Shown here: positions 3,753 to 5,137 of the stretch, piece by piece
Layout: every line of letters begins with the position of its first letter
Numbering within the stretch: the first letter of the stretch is position 1
From: Clostridia bacterium
GTDB lineage: Bacteria; Bacillota; Clostridia; Oscillospirales; CAG-272
Length of the DNA: 5,137 nt
Direction of reading: 5' to 3'
NCBI GenBank assembly: GCA_024404435.1
Contig: JAKSPW010000121.1
Coordinates: 1 to 5,137 of the forward strand
Program-made: the position numbers and the translations under genes
Notes under the pieces: generated by a model
Seen by the model: the letters and a program-made list of their open reading frames with translations, nothing else
What the model was told of the DNA's origin: nothing
The model's database searches: none

Positions 3753-5137
3753 ATGACTGTAAATGAAGCAAAAAAATCACTTGCGGCGCTCCAGGAGAAG
3801 ATGAGCGCATACGACCACGCGATGGGACTGCTGTTCTATGACGGCGCGACTGTGGCACCGAAAGCAACGGCATCCAACAGAGGACATACGCTCGCCATAC
3901 TCAGCGAGGAGAGCTATAAGCTGTCGACGGGAGGCGAAACTGTCGAACTTCTCGAATTCCTCGACGCGAACGGGGAAGAACTGACCGACGCGGAAAAGCG
4001 TCAGGTATACCTCCTTCTCAAAAGCATCAGAAATATGAGAAAAGTGCCGCTTGACGAGTACGTCGAGTGGCAGAAGCTCCTCGTCGACGCGGACGACGTC
4101 TGGCATACGGCAAAGGAAACGAGCGATTTCGCGCTTTTCTGCCCGTATCTCGAAAAGATATTTGAGACGAATATCCGCTTTGCGGGATATTTCGCGCCCG
4201 AAAAACATCCGTACGATTACTGGCTCGGCGAGTATGAGGACGGACTTACGATGGAGACCTGCGACAGATTCTTCTCGCGCCTGCGCGAGAGGCTCGTGCC
4301 GCTGATAAAGAAAATTTCCGCTTGCCCGCAGGTCGACGACTCGATGCTCTTCGGAGACTTTCCCGAAGAGGCGCAGGATAAGCTCTCGTATTATCTGATG
4401 GAGCACATGGGACTCGACCTCGGTCACGTCGGACTTTCGACGACGGAGCACCCGTTCACCACGTCGCTCGGCTCGCACCTTGACGAGAGAATAACGACAC
4501 ATTACCACACGGAAAACTTTGTCTCCTCGATGTATTCCGTGATACACGAGGGCGGTCACGCCCTGTACGACACGGGAAGCGCCGAAGAGCTTGCATACAC
4601 CTGCACAGACGGCGGATGCTCGATGGGTATCCACGAGAGCCAGAGCCGTTTTTACGAGAATATCCTCGGGCGCAGCCGCGGCTTTGCAGAGTGGATATTC
4701 CCGACTCTGCAGGAGCTTTTCCCGAGCCTTGACGGTCACACGGCGGAGGAATTCTATCTTGCGATAAACAAGACGGAGCCGTCTCTTATCCGTACCGAGT
4801 CCGACGAGATAACGAACAGTCTGCACGTCATGATCCGCTATGAGCTCGAAAAGAAAGTTATGAGCGGTGAGCTCGCCGTGCGCGGCCTGCCGGAGGCGTG
4901 GAACGCGCTCTACCTTGAATATCTCGGTGTCGAGGTGCCGGACGACAAGCACGGCGTGCTTCAGGACAGCCACTGGTCGGGCGGAGCAGTCGGGTATTTC
5001 CCGTCGTACGCGCTCGGAAGTGCCTACGGCGCGCAGTTCCTCAAAAAGATGAGAGAGTCCGTCGATGTCGACGCTTGCCTTAAAAAAGGAGACTTTTCAA
5101 AGATCAATGAGTGGAACAGAGAGATGATATGGAAATA
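3753..5137 (+). CDS. Peptidase family M32 metallocarboxypeptidase (Taq/Pfu type), C-terminus cut by window edge
   Basis: This is a zinc-dependent enzyme that removes amino acids one at a time from peptide C-termini, usually in the cytoplasm; no signal peptide is seen. The window shows 461 residues of a family normally near 500, so about 40 are missing. Family motifs occur in order: HPFTTSLGSHLDERITTHY (233-251), the zinc/catalytic site HEGGH (H265, E266, H269) in IHEGGHALYD, and IHESQSRFYEN (293-303). E295, the expected third zinc ligand, lies 30 residues after the first His, the spacing I recall for the Pyrococcus enzyme. RTESDEITNSLHVMIRYELE (347-366) and HWSGGAVGYFPSYALG (407-422) complete the pattern. 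The ATG follows AGGAG by 8 nt. An upstream ATG at 3745 leads to a stop after three codons. The frame is intact to the edge. The gene follows the ald terminator and has its own promoter. Confidence 0.95.
   Translation, partial: MTVNEAKKSLAALQEKMSAYDHAMGLLFYDGATVAPKATASNRGHTLAILSEESYKLSTGGETVELLEFLDANGEELTDAEKRQVYLLLKSIRNMRKVPLDEYVEWQKLLVDADDVWHTAKETSDFALFCPYLEKIFETNIRFAGYFAPEKHPYDYWLGEYEDGLTMETCDRFFSRLRERLVPLIKKISACPQVDDSMLFGDFPEEAQDKLSYYLMEHMGLDLGHVGLSTTEHPFTTSLGSHLDERITTHYHTENFVSSMYSVIHEGGHALYDTGSAEELAYTCTDGGCSMGIHESQSRFYENILGRSRGFAEWIFPTLQELFPSLDGHTAEEFYLAINKTEPSLIRTESDEITNSLHVMIRYELEKKVMSGELAVRGLPEAWNALYLEYLGVEVPDDKHGVLQDSHWSGGAVGYFPSYALGSAYGAQFLKKMRESVDVDACLKKGDFSKINEWNREMIWK

Noticed and set aside
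1805..3754. A very long minus-strand open frame running through the NUDIX and ald genes into the sigma factor.
   Set aside because: Only the last 507 bases (1298-1804) encode sigma-factor sequence. The rest is antisense to two well-supported genes, has no family-like motifs, and results from the codon bias of the plus strand. The true start is the ATG at 1802-1804.
3745..3756. A three-codon reading frame (ATG ACG TCA TGA) overlapping the M32 start, as a leader peptide.
   Set aside because: Its ATG directly abuts the AGGAG site, leaving no spacing for initiation. The M32 ATG at 3753 has ideal spacing.
3777..4973. A minus-strand open frame of about 400 codons opposite the M32 gene.
   Set aside because: It mirrors the M32 coding sequence, whose motifs are clear. 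The antisense product is arginine- and valine-rich with no recognisable domain.
1..5137. Mobile elements, CRISPR arrays, tRNA or rRNA genes, riboswitches, attachment sites.
   Set aside because: All gaps between genes are under about 145 bases and are filled by promoters, leaders and terminators. I see no repeated spacers, terminal inverted repeats, cloverleaf sequences or long structured leaders.

Overview
The window looks like ordinary chromosomal DNA from a member of the Bacillota, most likely an anaerobic, peptide- or amino-acid-using clostridium of the gut type. The reasons are purine-rich Shine-Dalgarno sites, promoters close to the SigA consensus, short intergenic gaps, compact hairpin-plus-T-tract terminators, and the protein families present. 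Codon use is uniform across all six genes (a preference for GTC, GAC, TCG and ACG), and I see no sign of recent transfer, mobile elements, phage, CRISPR, tRNA or rRNA.

Layout: three genes on the minus strand face left and three on the plus strand face right, around a divergent promoter region at about 1805-1945. Minus strand, reading leftward from the centre: an ECF sigma factor (1298-1804), translationally coupled to a single-pass membrane protein that is probably its anti-sigma or sensor partner (447-1301), then a terminator, then the 5' part of a low-specificity L-threonine aldolase gene (1-367) with its own perfect-consensus promoter. Plus strand: a NudF-like NUDIX hydrolase (1946-2482), alanine dehydrogenase ald (2561-3661) with its own promoter and terminator, and an M32 (Taq-type) metallocarboxypeptidase (3753 to the right edge, C-terminus missing), also with its own promoter.

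How the genes fit together: the carboxypeptidase trims peptides to amino acids, alanine dehydrogenase turns alanine into pyruvate, ammonia and NADH, and threonine aldolase splits threonine into glycine and acetaldehyde. That suggests peptide and amino-acid catabolism, but each gene has its own promoter, so this is a neighbourhood theme and not an operon. The sigma/membrane-protein pair is a self-contained signalling unit. What it senses and which genes it controls cannot be read from this window.

I found no convincing new biological system. The points most worth a second look are the ECF/membrane-protein pair, which lacks a recognisable zinc anti-sigma motif; the divergent promoters, where the plus-strand -35 lies in the upstream region of the minus-strand extended -10; and two terminator T-tracts that run directly into a -35 box through the same 13-nt string.
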